64,000 nucleotides of DNA from Anadara kagoshimensis. Taxonomy: Eukaryota; Mollusca; Bivalvia; Arcoida; Arcidae. Shown here piece after piece: positions 32,741 through 44,639 of this stretch (its first letter is position 1; each line of letters opens with the position of its first letter). Both the position numbers and the translations under genes were made by a program. The notes under the pieces are model-generated. The model was not told the origin of the DNA, did no database searches, and saw only the letters and a program-made list of their open reading frames with translations. Where the stretch lies: NCBI GenBank assembly GCA_021292105.1, contig CM037864.1:44547816-44611815 (forward strand). The letters are read 5' to 3'.

Positions 32741-32995
32741 GTCCCCCGCAAACGAAATTGAGGGGGTATATAGGAATCACCCTGTCTGTCTGTCCGTCCC
32801 AATATTGTGTCCGGTCCATATTTTCCATGTTTATTGATGGATTTTGATCAAACTTGGCACAAATGTAAACCAACATGAGACTATGTGTCGCATAGCAAAA
32901 ATATGTGCATAAGTCAAAGGTTAATGTTGGGAGCGGGGGTATTTGGCTCTCAAGAGACAGTTTTAGTTCAGTCAGCTACGCCCTGTAGAAAGTCT
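32741..32995 (+). repeat. Bivalve-type CCCCGCAAACGAA repeat fragment
   Basis: Opens CCCCCGCAAACGAAATTGAG with a short self-complementary start, then a CTGTCTGTCTGTCCGTCC tract and TTTTGATCAAACTTGGCACA. These are hallmarks of a very common non-coding repeat in bivalves. Confidence 0.6.
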
Positions 32996-32999
32996 ATAT

Positions 33000-33587
33000 A
33001 TTTCATATTTTTACACGTCTCTCAAAACCTCTGCTGTCTTTCTTTGGTAATGAACTACTTTGTGACAACTGTAATAAAGGTTGTTTAAAATATCATTGAT
33101 TGGTATCTGGTTATTTACTTGTAGCGTTTGTAAGAAACAAAAGGAATGGGAAAATACTTCTGAGACATTAAACTAATAAAATAAAATTTTGTAAAAAATA
33201 AAAAAAAAAAAAAAATAAATAAAAATCATGCACAATGACAGGTTATCTATAATTCTGGTTCATTTAACCAATGGTCCTATCATTTTTTTTTAATTAATTA
33301 TAATTTTTATTAAGGTAGTATATATTTAATGTTGTAATTATCTGTTATTGAAGTTACGCTTGACACATATTCTTTATACATCACCACACATGATCACCTT
33401 TGACTAAATTATAAGTAATAGAAAAGAACTGATGATGGTATCGATAACTCTTTGAAGAATTATATCTGATTGAATGTGAATGGAATTATAACCCGTAAAC
33501 AACAATAACAACGATGACGACGACGACAACAACGCCAAGTTTGTATAGTTTTGAATTTTAATAGACGACTATAAATATGATTAAATA
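33000..33587. other. No gene seen
   Basis: A-rich run near 33196-33220 and an (ACG)n-like run near 33510-33535. Confidence 0.5.
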
Positions 33588-33858
33588 ATTGATTGGATAG
33601 GGTTTAACGTCCCAGTCACTTTTATCGAGACTTCACCAGCTATTGGTGAAGTGGTAGAAATTTTTACTTTTGCAGTGCTCGCAAGGCAATCTGCGGGTGG
33701 ATTCTTTAACAGGCTCGGGCATTGGTTCTAACGAAGGAGTGCTTGGAGAAAGAAGAGTCACTACCTATTTTTAAGTCTTTTTCAGACCCGGCCGGGTTTA
33801 GAAACCACGACCTTTCATATACAAAGCGTGCAGTCTACCAATTCAGCTACTGTAGTGG
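33588..33858 (-). repeat. SINE S4 (family S)
   Basis: GGATAGGGTTTAACGTCCCA, TTCACCAGCTATTGGTGAAG and the head complement (ACCAATTCAGCTAC) align over the full length. The 83-codon ORF at 33722 crosses from this SINE into the Q copy that follows. Confidence 0.8.
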
Positions 33859-33867
33859 CCATGAAAG

Positions 33868-34390
33868 GCTACATTTAAAACTTTATGAAAAACGTGGTGA
33901 CTTTAATTTTTCTGTTGTCAACTTTACTTTCCTTTTTTATGCAGCAATATATACCTGCTTCTCCTGCTTATAGTGTATTTGTTTCTCAATTAATACGCTA
34001 TGAGCTTGTTCCCACTATGAGAACGTTATACAAAATTATTATTATTCAAAATTAATTGTTGTCCAAGGGATATTGCAAGCCTAGACTTATTAAGGCTCTC
34101 AAAAAGTTTTATGGACGTCATCACAATATTGTTGATATGTTTGATTTCTCTGTGTCCAGGATTGCCCTGGATATATTTGACATCCCATAGTTCCATGTTC
34201 CTTTCACTCATTTTTTTATTACACAATTAGCGGATGTAGCTAGCCAAACAGGTGGTGCTTACCCTGCTGGCCTTACTTCTCTGTTGGAAATTAATGTGGT
34301 TAGCTAACTTGTCTGTTTCAAAGGTTTTACTTTGCTTCTGGGTTGTGATTCGGGCATGGATTAGTATGCTTGCTTTTGATCACTATATAT
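33868..34390 (+). mobile_element. Retroelement Q copy, C-terminus and 3' part
   Basis: Encodes LYEKRGDFNFSVVNFTFL, then the AYSVFVSQLIRYELV segment in another frame, then the KFYGRHH segment, and finally the shared 3' non-coding tail. These match the C-terminal region of an RT-encoding retroelement frequent in molluscs and cnidarians (usual form LYDKRDDFNFSIVNFPFLCS). Broken; a fossil. Confidence 0.75.
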
Positions 34391-36740
34391 ATGAACGTTA
34401 TATACTGGTAGCCGAAAAAATGAAAGGAGCGAAGTGCGAAGTTCATACTAACCAACATAATATTCCTAGCCTATATGGTTAAGCACAGCTATAAGTATAA
34501 ATGTGCAAACAGCCAATGATGTGATAGTTTTGGAATTTATCTTAAGATCCCTGTAGTTTATTAACATACCCATACGACAAAAGAACCTTAAGGAAGAAAA
34601 TGACGTTAACAATTATTATAAAATATTTACATTTATGGTGTTTGATTGTATTAAACTCTGATTTAGACCAAATGAAGTTATAGGACTATAACACGACAGT
34701 GTTTTAAATTTATTTCAGGATTCAAAGACAAAAATAAGATTTTCAAAAAATGCGAAATGTAAATATAACCATTGAACTGTCTAGAGACGCGATTTCTAAA
34801 CAGTTTAATGGTTAAATAATACCTAATCAATATAAACACAAATTCTATTTCTGAGAATAGTGTTTCTTTCTACAATTTTTATCCTTCTACCGTTTTAAAA
34901 GTTGGGATTAAATGTTTTATATTTAATGGCCAAAAATTCACTCGTCTTTATTGTCATAAAACAATATAAGATCTAGTCTAGCAATGAGCACCAATGATTT
35001 ATATACCAGAGTCAACAATAATTTGAATCAGAAGGTCTTTTGCGCCAAGGTAATTCATGTTATAACTGTTAATCGATAAGTGTTTCAAACTTGAGACTAC
35101 CACATACATCAAGCTCAGAAGTAAAATGCAGCTGTGCATGCTGTATTAATGTATAGTTCATCTTTTCAATTTGTTCCTAACAATCCAATAACAAAAGTGA
35201 CTAAAGGGTATAGCGCACTTTAGACTACCGATTCGCCCTTAGAAATAACAATTTACGATATGTGGTAAGCACATAATGTTTCATCTCTCCGGTGATTAAG
35301 TTTTGCGCAAACACTTTCACACATTGGTTAGTTTTTTCCCTGTACCAAAAATTGTCTGTGATATTCAAAAGTTTGAATATATTTTTTTCTCAGAGATTCG
35401 TCATTTCTTTTACCTATTTTATACCCCTTACGCAAGTGTACATATTTTAATGAATTCCTTTGTCAGCGGCTTTGGCTGTCTTTCAGCAAATTTGTGGTAC
35501 GCTAATGCAGGCTGTTTTGGAGCAGGTGAAATGCACCGAAAATGAAGTACATGTATACTGAATGCAAGGCAACCATTGCCAGGTTATGTGACGTAAACTA
35601 CATGTGTGATTGATTGGTTGGAAAGGTTATCTATGCGGTCATATCTGGGATGGTCGAAAAAAGACGGCTTTTGACAAACAAACTGATAATATTTCCGACC
35701 GTAAGCTTTGCATATGCTCCGAACCTAGGCGGCATTTAAACCTTTTAGTGCCGTGGGACCGAATTGGGGCGATACACTATGCCTGAGACTGTCATTGCAT
35801 TGGGCTTCGTAACGTGAACTTTTATAAAATAATACAATTCAACAGTTGCACATTCTATAATTAAGTGAAAGGTATGTTTTCAAACCATTGCTTTGAAGAA
35901 TATTATTTATAGTACACCTAATTAATAAAACCGTCTTTAATTAGAACTTGTATTTATTTGATCACGCCTTCTTTGCTAACTTTGTATAATTGGCTCGAGT
36001 TTTAAAAGTCTGTTAAACCTTATATATTATTTATACCATCAGACCACCCCCATAAATAAATACTATAAAACTCATGCTTAATTAGTCTTGTTTGTTCTTG
36101 GTTTTTCTTCAAACATCTTACTATATTATTTTTTTATACATTTTTAACGCTGATTAAAATTAGTATTACTGTTCGTTTTATTTCTGGCATATAATTCAAT
36201 GATTTATATTGATGACGTACACGTTTTTTTTTAATTAAAATAAATTTTATATTTTATTGACACAACTAATCAAACATATTACTGTTACATTTACGTATAT
36301 CATACAACTATTGGTAGCTAGTTTAAATTGATATCATTAAGACATTGATATTTTGAATTGACGTGTTTCTATATACAGTAAAATCTGCTATAGATTACAG
36401 AAACACATTTTAAAACACTAAAGAATAGAAAACAAACAAAACAAAATAAAACAATATGAACTACATGTTTTTGGGAAATCTGATGTATTCACTCTAAAAT
36501 GGGATAACTATACAGCACCTTTTGAAAACTAAATAGATTAAAATCTTCAAGGATCGCCAGAATACATGTTATTAACTACTTTACTGTAACTTGACTACTA
36601 GTATTTATATGGATTTTATACTGCATTGATGTCATTGTATTTGTACAAAGGTTTCATGTATGAAAGGTGAATGTATGTGTATATGAATGTTGGCTTTGTC
36701 TATCTCATATTTTTGTAAAAATGTTAAAGAAAAAATCTTA
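34391..36740. other. No gene seen; one hairpin
   Basis: AT-rich. A 19-bp stem at 34768-34813 (AACCATTGAACTGTCTAGA and complement) repeats a phrase found in the foldback element at 20068-20088. ORFs at 34252 and 35303 have no recognisable content. Confidence 0.5.
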
Positions 36741-37400
36741 ATAATAAAAATCTGCTATAGACGCCATCTCTAATTAAAGACTATCTATCTATTTCGACCA
36801 CCTCTGTGTAAAAAAAATTCTTTATAGCAACCACCTCTAAGTAAAGACTAACCACTGCGGTAGCTCAGTTGGTAGAGTGCTCGCTCCGTAAGTGGGAGGT
36901 CGTGGGTTCGAACCCCGGCCGGGTCTGACCCAAGACTTGAAAGTGGGTAGTGACTGTTCTTTCGCCAAGCACTCGGCATTACGAAATGAAAGTCACGGTT
37001 CTTTCGGATGGGAACTTAAAATAAACGAGGTCCCGTGTCACGGTGGGCTTGGCACGCTAAAGAACCCTGCTGTATAATGCCATAAGCGCAACGCACAGGC
37101 AAAATTTCTGCACCTTCGCCTATAGCTGGCGACGTCTCGATATAAGTGAAATATTCTTGACTGGGACGTTAAACACCATTACTCACTCACTCACTCTAAG
37201 TAAAGACTAGCTGTCTAAAGACTTAAACCTGCTAAATGGACCACCTCTATGCAAAGACAGCCTGTCTTACAGTAAAACTGGAAACCTGTTTTATCTATCA
37301 AAGACCACGAGTCTATACAGAGAAACCTGCTATATTGACCACCTATATGCAATAAGCACCTGTCTTTACATAATCTTCTATAGCGACCACCTCTTGGTAA
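36741..37400. repeat. Degenerate ~40-bp minisatellite hosting a SINE
   Basis: On both sides of the SINE, copies of CTGCTATAGCGACCACCTCT and AAGTAAAGAC recur at roughly 40-60-base spacing. A related array is at 56290-56465 on the other strand. Confidence 0.6.
36851..37193 (+). repeat. SINE S5, full length, young
   Basis: tRNA head with A box TAGCTCAGTTGGTAGAG and B box GGTTCGAACCCC, a core with AGCTGGCGACGTCTCGATAT, and an (ACTC)n tail. A perfect 16-bp target duplication CTCTAAGTAAAGACTA flanks it (36835-36850 and 37194-37209). Confidence 0.95.
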
Positions 37401-37510
37401 TGTCCTCAATGTATGTTTATTGGGCGATTTCAATCCTAGCACTAATAAGTTGGCTGATTTTGTCCATATTGATGAAAGTTTAATGAAATATTTTTGTTAA
37501 TTGTCATAAC

Positions 37511-37545
37511 AAAAAAAAAAAACAAAAAAAAAAAAAAAAAAAAAA
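37511..37545. repeat. Poly(A) run
   Basis: A-rich run interrupted once by C, near the 3' end of a minus-strand Q copy, where a retroelement tail is not expected on this strand; may be chance. Confidence 0.8.
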
Positions 37546-37554
37546 ACATAGCAA

Positions 37555-37995
37555 TTCATGTCCAAACCACAATCCCAAAGCAAAGTTAAAACACTGACGC
37601 TAGCAAAATGTCAAATACATGAACTTATATTAAACCAGGAAAGTGAGACCGGGTGCTCCGGAAAGGTAAGTACCTCCTGTTTAGCTAGCTACATGCGTCA
37701 CACGTGTAATCAAAATTAATGGAACTATGGGACATCAATGATATCCAGGATAATTTTGGATGCACAGACATCATACTTATCAACAATATTGATATGACGG
37801 CAATAACACGTTTTGAGGGCATTGAGAATATTAGAGAACTTTTGCATTTGTCTAGACAGATATTTAAGTGGTATTGGACAACCACATAGGAATAGAACTG
37901 TGTTAGGGTTGTAATTTGTTTATTGTGAACGGCAGAGTGGGGCAGAATAAACACATAGGTAGAGTTACATCGAAAGGTGTTAGATAACTTTTACT
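37555..37995 (-). mobile_element. Retroelement Q copy
   Basis: Minus-strand 3' region: complement of CATGTCCAAACCACAATCCC, GAGACCGGGTGCTCCGGAAA, and a decayed KFYGRHH segment near 37790-37830. Fossil. Confidence 0.65.
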
Positions 37996-38084
37996 ATATG
38001 AGCTGAATAAGATATGCTCAGATATACACTGTCCAATTAAAATGTGCTTTACCAGAAGGTGTTGTAAGCAAAAACAAACATACC

Positions 38085-38760
38085 ATTCCATGTTCAAATT
38101 AAAATCCAAATGTAAAATTAAAACTTTGAAACAAGCAGTTTAAGTTAAACAGGTGAACTTCCACCAGGGAAGTGAGACCGGCTGCTCCAAAACGGTACGC
38201 GCCCATATTTAGATAGCTACAGTGGAAAGGATAATTGAACTATGGAACGTCAACTATATCCAGGGCAATTTTGGATACAGAAACATTATACTTTTTATCA
38301 ATATTGTGATGATGGGCATAAAACTTTTTGAAAACCTTAATAAGCCTAGGGTTGTAATATCCAGGCATCAACAGTTAGTTTGTAAGCAACTTGCTTCGTT
38401 GTATAAGTCGAGTACAAGCTCTACTGAGATTATGTTGTAAATGTTAATCATATTCGACATCAAATAAAGATTATTGTATTGTATTGTATTGTATAAAGTT
38501 CATATAGTGTAAAACAACCTCTACCATAGGTTATTAATTGTGAATCAAATACACCATAAGCAGGAGAAGTGGGTATATTGCTTCACAGAAAACGAAAATT
38601 GAAAATATAAAAATTGAAGTCATCACGTTTGTATGTAGCCTTTTGTTTGCGACACAATTGTGGTATAAATCCAAATAGAAGCAGAACTTGGAGGATCAGT
38701 TGTGAGTGTGTCACGATCCTGTAATTATTGTTCAGACAAATCTGGGGTTTTGTAGACTAT
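38085..38760 (-). mobile_element. Retroelement Q copy
   Basis: Minus strand encodes a KRDDFNF-type segment near 38570-38620, SPAYGVFDS near 38540, then LIKVFKKFYAHHHNIDKKYN (about 38260-38360) and the 3' tail. A (TATTG)n tract interrupts it at about 38472-38492. Fossil. Confidence 0.75.
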
Positions 38761-38799
38761 AATGATTTGATGCAGATATTGTAGATATTGTAATAAAAA

Positions 38800-39190
38800 A
38801 CAAACATGCTAATCCATGTCCGAATCACAATCCAGAAGCAAAGTAATAACTTTGGAACTGACAAGTTAGGTTAGACACGTGAACTTCCACCAGGGAAGTG
38901 AGGCCAGGTGCTCCGGAAGGGTAAGCATCTCCTGTTTAGCTAGCTACACCCGCCACGTGTGTAATCAAAATTGTGTGAAAGGAACATGGAACTATGAGAC
39001 GTCAAATATATCCAGGGCAATCCTGGACACAGAGACATCAAACTTATCAACAATACTGTGATGACGACCATAAAACTTTTTGAGGGCCTTGATACGCCTA
39101 GGCTTACAATATCCCCGAGTCAACAATTTATTTGCAAGCAGCCTACCTCGTTGTACAAAGTCACCGTAGTGTAAATGATTTCCAATCAAT
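38800..39190 (-). mobile_element. Retroelement Q copy
   Basis: The open minus-strand stretch encodes RGRLLANKLLTRGYCKPRRI, then ALKKFYGRHHSIVDKFDVSV and a stop after DIFDVS, followed by the 3' tail. This is the cleanest copy of the Q C-terminus. Together with the two copies at lower coordinates it forms a head-to-tail run. Confidence 0.8.
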
Positions 39191-39194
39191 TAAT

Positions 39195-40420
39195 AATGGA
39201 ACAGACAAAAGATTAATTTTAAATACTGTAGTTAAGAAAATATGTAATGTCTGTACTAATTCTGCTAGGACATTATTTGGATTTTAAAGAAAAAATCGAA
39301 GAGAAATAAAACCCTCCATTGGCTTAAGAATGAGTGCCTTCAGAAGAGAAAACTGGTAATATTTTAAAGCTAAAATATTGTGTAAATGTTAAAACCGATA
39401 TTGCTAAGAAATATCTAAATGTAGCCTGTAAATCCTACAAAACAGCGTCCAGACAACGTATTTATAAAAGGGTATTGAAATTTATTTTTGGTTAATATAA
39501 ATGGAAAAGTATGCGTGTCAGTAATCCTCAGGATTACTGGAAGGCTTTAAAAATGTTAGTAAAAACCAAAAATGAAAATATTGATTTGGGGGGATTATAT
39601 GAATATTTTAAGAGTTTACATTTTAATACTAGTGATTCTCGCAATTTTTACTTAAAATGTGTTATCTAGACAGTGTAGACATTAATAGTTAACTTACAGG
39701 AAAAGAGATTTTTGAAAATATTGGAAAGTTAAAAAATAAAATTCTGGTACTGATAGTTAAAAGAATACAAATAAGATGTTACTTGTATACGTACTTTTGT
39801 TTGATTTTATATTAGATACAGATATTATTTCGCGCCAGACGAATGAGTAATAGGTTTTATCGAACAAGGCAGATCCAAGAAGTCCAGATAATTATAGAGG
39901 CATTGCTTTTTTAAGATGTTTTGGAAAACTATTATAAATGTCTTAAATATCATACAGGTAGAAAACAGAGTATGTCATTCGTATGGAATTTGTTTTAGAC
40001 AATTGGGAAAATTTACCCACTTTCTTATTTTCAATTTTTATTAATGATTTCATAGACTTCTTATTGTCTAAAGGTTGTAAAGGTATGGGGAATAATTCTG
40101 AAATAGACAATATTAGTACTTTTAAACATCTTGCTGATGATATGGTCATTTTTGCTGAGATCCCAGTGAATTGCAGCATGCTTTTGAAAGTTAATATTTC
40201 AAAGACTAAAGTTATTTTATTTTGTAGAAGAAAACCAAAGATTTTGCCTAAAATAATGTTTGATATTTGTTTTATTAGAAGATAAATATGTTTATTGTTA
40301 TTAAGGAACTTTTTTTAGCGGAAACAACAACTATTTTAAAACTAGAAAAAATTATTAGATATAGATAAGAAAATAAGGCACTAAAAAAAATTATAATTTA
40401 CAATTATACATAGAATGTCA
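39195..40420 (+). pseudogene. LINE reverse transcriptase relic
   Basis: Pieces in several frames follow the order of a jockey/CR1-like LINE ORF2: a linker region with NPQDYWKALKMLVKT (about 39520-39565) and LYEYFKSLHF, then DPRSPDNYRGIAF-like residues near 39870-39910, and finally the RT palm (39983-40285) with LFSIFINDFIDF and the catalytic LADDMVIFAE at about 40130, then VNISKTKVILFCR. The endonuclease part is not found and the middle is deleted. Clade uncertain. Confidence 0.75.
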
Positions 40421-41714
40421 GTAAGTGAATATCACCTATAACTTAAGATTAGTGTTAGGACCCTTTGCCTTAGAACATCCATATAAATCCAATCTGATTT
40501 TATGTTCCGCAGGTTGTCTTCATATAATGTTTACTTTTTTACAATTACTTTTTTGAAACAAAAAAAAATATTTTTAATTTAGATTTTAAATAAGCAAATA
40601 TTTGAATTACAAATGCATTTTAAACTATTTAAACATAGGTTTTATTTGTAAATCAGTGTTTTTAAAACAAAAATAAAATTTAAAAATGATTAGTTACAAT
40701 TGCATTATGAACCTATATATAAAATTGAGCTCTGAAAGTAAATATAATTACTTGTGTATTTGAATCATTTGCAAATAGATTTTTTTAAACTTCGATTTTG
40801 TTAAATCTAGAATAAGCTATATCTATGTCTCTTACATAATGTCTCATATTTTTATCTCCATATTTGTAACTTCTTCTTTAGCAGTTTTATATTAGTGACG
40901 TACGCGTTTTTTAAAATATGAATTTTAAGCATATATTTAATTTTTTTATCGTTAATTTTTAAATAATTATAAAGACGTATATGTGAAATAATCGAAAATA
41001 TTGAACAATAAATTTTATATGAAACTTCATAATTATCAAAATAATTGTGAAACTAAAATAACTAAAGTGTATTTGACACAGTCATCATGCACTTTTATAC
41101 CAACATCGGTTAGATATGACGAATTAATCTTGAAATACATCAAGTGTCTATTAGTAAACGTTTATTACAAAAATTTAAGCCTTCTCCAGATTAGCTATGG
41201 AAAACAAACATACTAATCCATGTAGAAATCACAATAACAGTGGTGAGCCTTTTATTCTTCCATCTTGACACCAAATGTAAGTTATCGCTTTGATAGATAG
41301 AAGAGGTTCAGTTGGTACATTTACGATTTTACAACATTTTAATAGTCTACTGCAATAATCAGATTCATATGTCAACTAGATTCTCTTGAGTATAATTCTA
41401 TAATCAATCTTATTTATACATGTATTATATAAATATAATTGTGGCATGGTTAATGTCAACGTTTTAATGACAAATTCTAACAAAAGGATGCTACAAACGC
41501 CGCTGTAAATTCTTTAACCGAAGTAATTTTCAGTTAGCTTTCTGAAAATATTTGGTTTTCTGCGCATATTCTGGCTTTCTCCACTATCCCAAAACTGATT
41601 CTAGATCTCTTGATGTAAACAAAAAACTTAATTGTGACAACATATATATATACCAGAACCTTAATATGTAAGCGTTTTATACAGCTTCTAAAGATTAGGA
41701 GTTTACATACAGTT
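40421..41714. other. No gene seen
   Basis: Very AT-rich. A GTGACGTACGCGTTTTTT phrase near 40893 resembles GATGACGTACACGTTTTTTT near 36212, hinting at an old duplication. Confidence 0.45.
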
Positions 41715-41797
41715 GAATTTGTGAACTTTCCTTTTTATTTTTTATGCAGCAATATACCGGCTATTCCTGTTAATGGTATTTTCATTATTCATATATA

Positions 41798-41830
<33 letters not shown>

Positions 41831-42168
41831 ATCGTGTTTTACAGTTATTACGCTATGGTAGAGCTTGTTTTCAAACAACTGTTGACGCAGAAATATTGCA
41901 CGCTTAGGCTTATCAAGGCCCTCATATAGGTTTATGGCCGTCAGCATAATATTGTTTTCTCAATGTCCAAGATTCCCCTGAATATATTTGGCGTCCCAAA
42001 GTTCCATGTTCCTTTCACTCTCAATTTTGATCACACACATGGCGGGTGTAGCCAGCGAAACAGGAAGTACACCTAGCCTCTCCTCCAAAATGAAAGTTCA
42101 CGTGTTATCTTAATTTTCCAGTTACAAAGTTTTAACTTTGCTTTGGGATTGTGATTCGGGGATAGAAA
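41715..42168 (+). mobile_element. Retroelement Q copy, split by (AT)n
   Basis: Encodes EFVNFPFYFLCSNIPAIPVN, then an (AT)n run at about 41790-41830, then the KFYGRHH-type and 3' regions (CACTCTCAATTTTGATCACA, GGGATTGTGATTCGGGGATA). Fossil. Confidence 0.75.
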
Positions 42169-43087
42169 TATTACTATTATTATTATTATTATTATTATTA
42201 GGCATTTTATTGATTTTATTGTCACTTGTAAATAATTCAACTATTCTTTAAAGGCTATAGATATCTATTTTTCATTATGAAATGTCCTTTCATTTATTGA
42301 AAACTGCTTAGAAAGCCAAAAACAAGTCTGACAGAACAAGTTCATATTGAATTGCATGATTAAGTCTCTATATTAAATGATACTTTACATGAGTATTACC
42401 ACGAGTTATATATGTGCAGTCGAGGTTTCACATTTTCAAAATACTAGTAGCTGTTTTATGAATAAAACCTGTATTCGACAACATTAAACTGCAAATAAAA
42501 ACGCACAACAAATGAATGAAAACGATTAAATATTAACAACCACAGTTTAGACGAACAAGTAATACAATTGACAAAAATGGTATCCAGTGGTGAGGTTCAA
42601 ATACTTTTGTGGGACCCTTACCATCCAACTTATATACAGTCATTGTCATTGAACTCATATTATACACTTTTAAACATAAAACAATGCGTTTTATTTGACA
42701 TACATAAGTAACTGCAAACATTTAAAAAATTTCTTCAGTACACGATGAATAATTAACTTACATGTACATTTGTATATCTATATATGTATATCTATATATT
42801 GATCTTAGAAAAGTTATAATTTTCTTTTCATTAAGATAATGAATATTCATAGAATGTATACTAAATTTAAATATAAATCCATAGATTATGATTGGAGAAA
42901 ATCGATCAGGTGAATCGTAATTATATACCAGGTGAGGAGATTAGGTGTATTAACACGCTGAAGAACTTTATAGAACAAGTAATGTTAACTTGAGATTTAC
43001 AATTAATGAACTAACTCGGAATATTGAAATGAGTTACAGACGGATATAAAATAAATCAAAAGATGACAAACAGACGAAGGGTAAGTA

Positions 43088-43139
<52 letters not shown>

Positions 43140-43235
43140 TAATAATAATTAATAATAATAATAAAATACACTGTAGTTTGCAAATTATCTGAACATTAAT
43201 ATTAGGCAGAGGGTTGCGAAAAACGTAACATATCT
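42169..43235. other. No gene seen; (ATT)n and (AAT)n runs
   Basis: (ATT)n at about 42172-42200 and (AAT)n at about 43089-43165. Confidence 0.6.
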
Positions 43236-43239
43236 AATG

Positions 43240-43915
43240 AACTCATCTTAAAATTTTTAAATGTAGACTTAAGTGGGAAGGTTTGGATACCAACACGATA
43301 GGTCTAATTTTGAATATTTGTGTCAAAAACAGTCTGGGCACATACATGATTGGTCTAAGTGGAAAGATTTTGGTCAAACACGACTGATCTACATGATGGG
43401 AACATTTATGTAAAACAAGAAACGGCTGGTCTAAGTAAAAAGTAAAGGCAAAACACGACTAGTCTAAGAAAGATTTTTGTGAAAAAAACGGCTGGTCTAA
43501 GTGAAAAGTAAAGGCAAAACACGACTAGTCTAAGTAAGAACGCTTTGTGTCAAAAACGGCTGGTCTAAGTGGGAATGCTGAGTACCAACACCATTGGTCT
43601 ATGTGGGCAGGTTTGGGTACCAACACCATAGGTCAAAATGGGAAGGTTTGTGTCAAACACGGAAGGTCTTTGTAGGAAGGATTTGGTCAAGCACTATACC
43701 ATCGGTCTGTAAAATATTGTAGATGGGAAGGTTTGGGTATCAAATCGACTGGTCTGCCCAGTCATATATACTGAGTAGCAAGGATGGGTCAAACACGATT
43801 AGTCTGAATGGGTAGGGTAGTGTGGTGGGCCCTTTAAAATGTTGTAAGTGGGTAAGTCGGATGTTTTGGTCAAAAACGACTGATGAAAATATGAAGGTTT
43901 GTGTCAAACATTAGC
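43240..43915. repeat. Degenerate minisatellite, GGTCTAAGTGGGAAGGTTTG
   Basis: A unit of roughly 30-60 bases (GGTCTAAGTGGGAAGGTTTG, then GGTCAAACACGACT or ACCAACACGAT) recurs about a dozen times with substitutions and indels. Followed by (AAT)n at about 43990-44030. Confidence 0.75.
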
Positions 43916-43988
43916 AAGATCTGGTCACATATATAGTACCGTAGTTCCGATAGTTAGAGTTCAAAACATTTGTTTGAACCATTTACAA

Positions 43989-44031
<43 letters not shown>

Positions 44032-44119
44032 TACTGAACGAATTTGTAAGTTCTTCAATGTCTCTTCACAATATGATTTTATAAATTGCAGACCCAATTA
44101 TTTTTCAGTTAAACATAAC

Positions 44120-44402
44120 ATACATGTAGGGTTGTTAACGCAAGCTTAGGATATTGTAAACATAAGCTTATCAAGACATTCAAAAATGTTTTAAGGCCAT
44201 CATCACAATATTGTTGATAAGCATGATGTCTTCGAGGTCTCAAAAATAACCATGGGTATTTTTCACGTCCCTTATTGTAACTTACTCTTCCGGAGAACCT
44301 GCCCTCCCTTCCCTGATGGCGGATCACCTGTTTGCCAGCTTTAGAGATTTTACTTTGCTTTGGGAATGTGGCTTGTTCCCCGATTGGTATATTTGATTTT
44401 GA
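44120..44402 (+). mobile_element. Retroelement Q copy, 3' part
   Basis: GGATATTGTAAACATAAGCT, CATCATCACAATATTGTTGA and CTTTGCTTTGGGAATGTGGC align with the other Q 3' ends. Confidence 0.65.
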
Positions 44403-44407
44403 TTATC

Positions 44408-44505
44408 CTAAGATTCACTACTGATGAGGAATTGTATTTCGAACCAACCGTCTAGTGCTATAAAATTAATACTGGAATAATATGTAATTACGTACCTTCC
44501 GCTGG
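44408..44505 (+). repeat. Dispersed repeat R3
   Basis: TCACTACTGATGAGGAATTG, CCGTCTAGTGCT and GGAATAATATGTAATTACG. Confidence 0.65.
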
Positions 44506-44639
44506 ACGGTATAATATTTGTTTGGAATGTGATAAGTTTACGATGTTTATGTATCAATAATTATAGTTCCTTAATTCACGATGAAGTACTAATTTAATTT
44601 TTTGTTTTTTACTTTGCCGAGCCTTTATACCTCAATGCA

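Noticed and set aside
36851-36925. Functional tRNA gene
   Set aside because: The tRNA-like head continues into a SINE core, a tail and a target duplication, so it is a SINE head.
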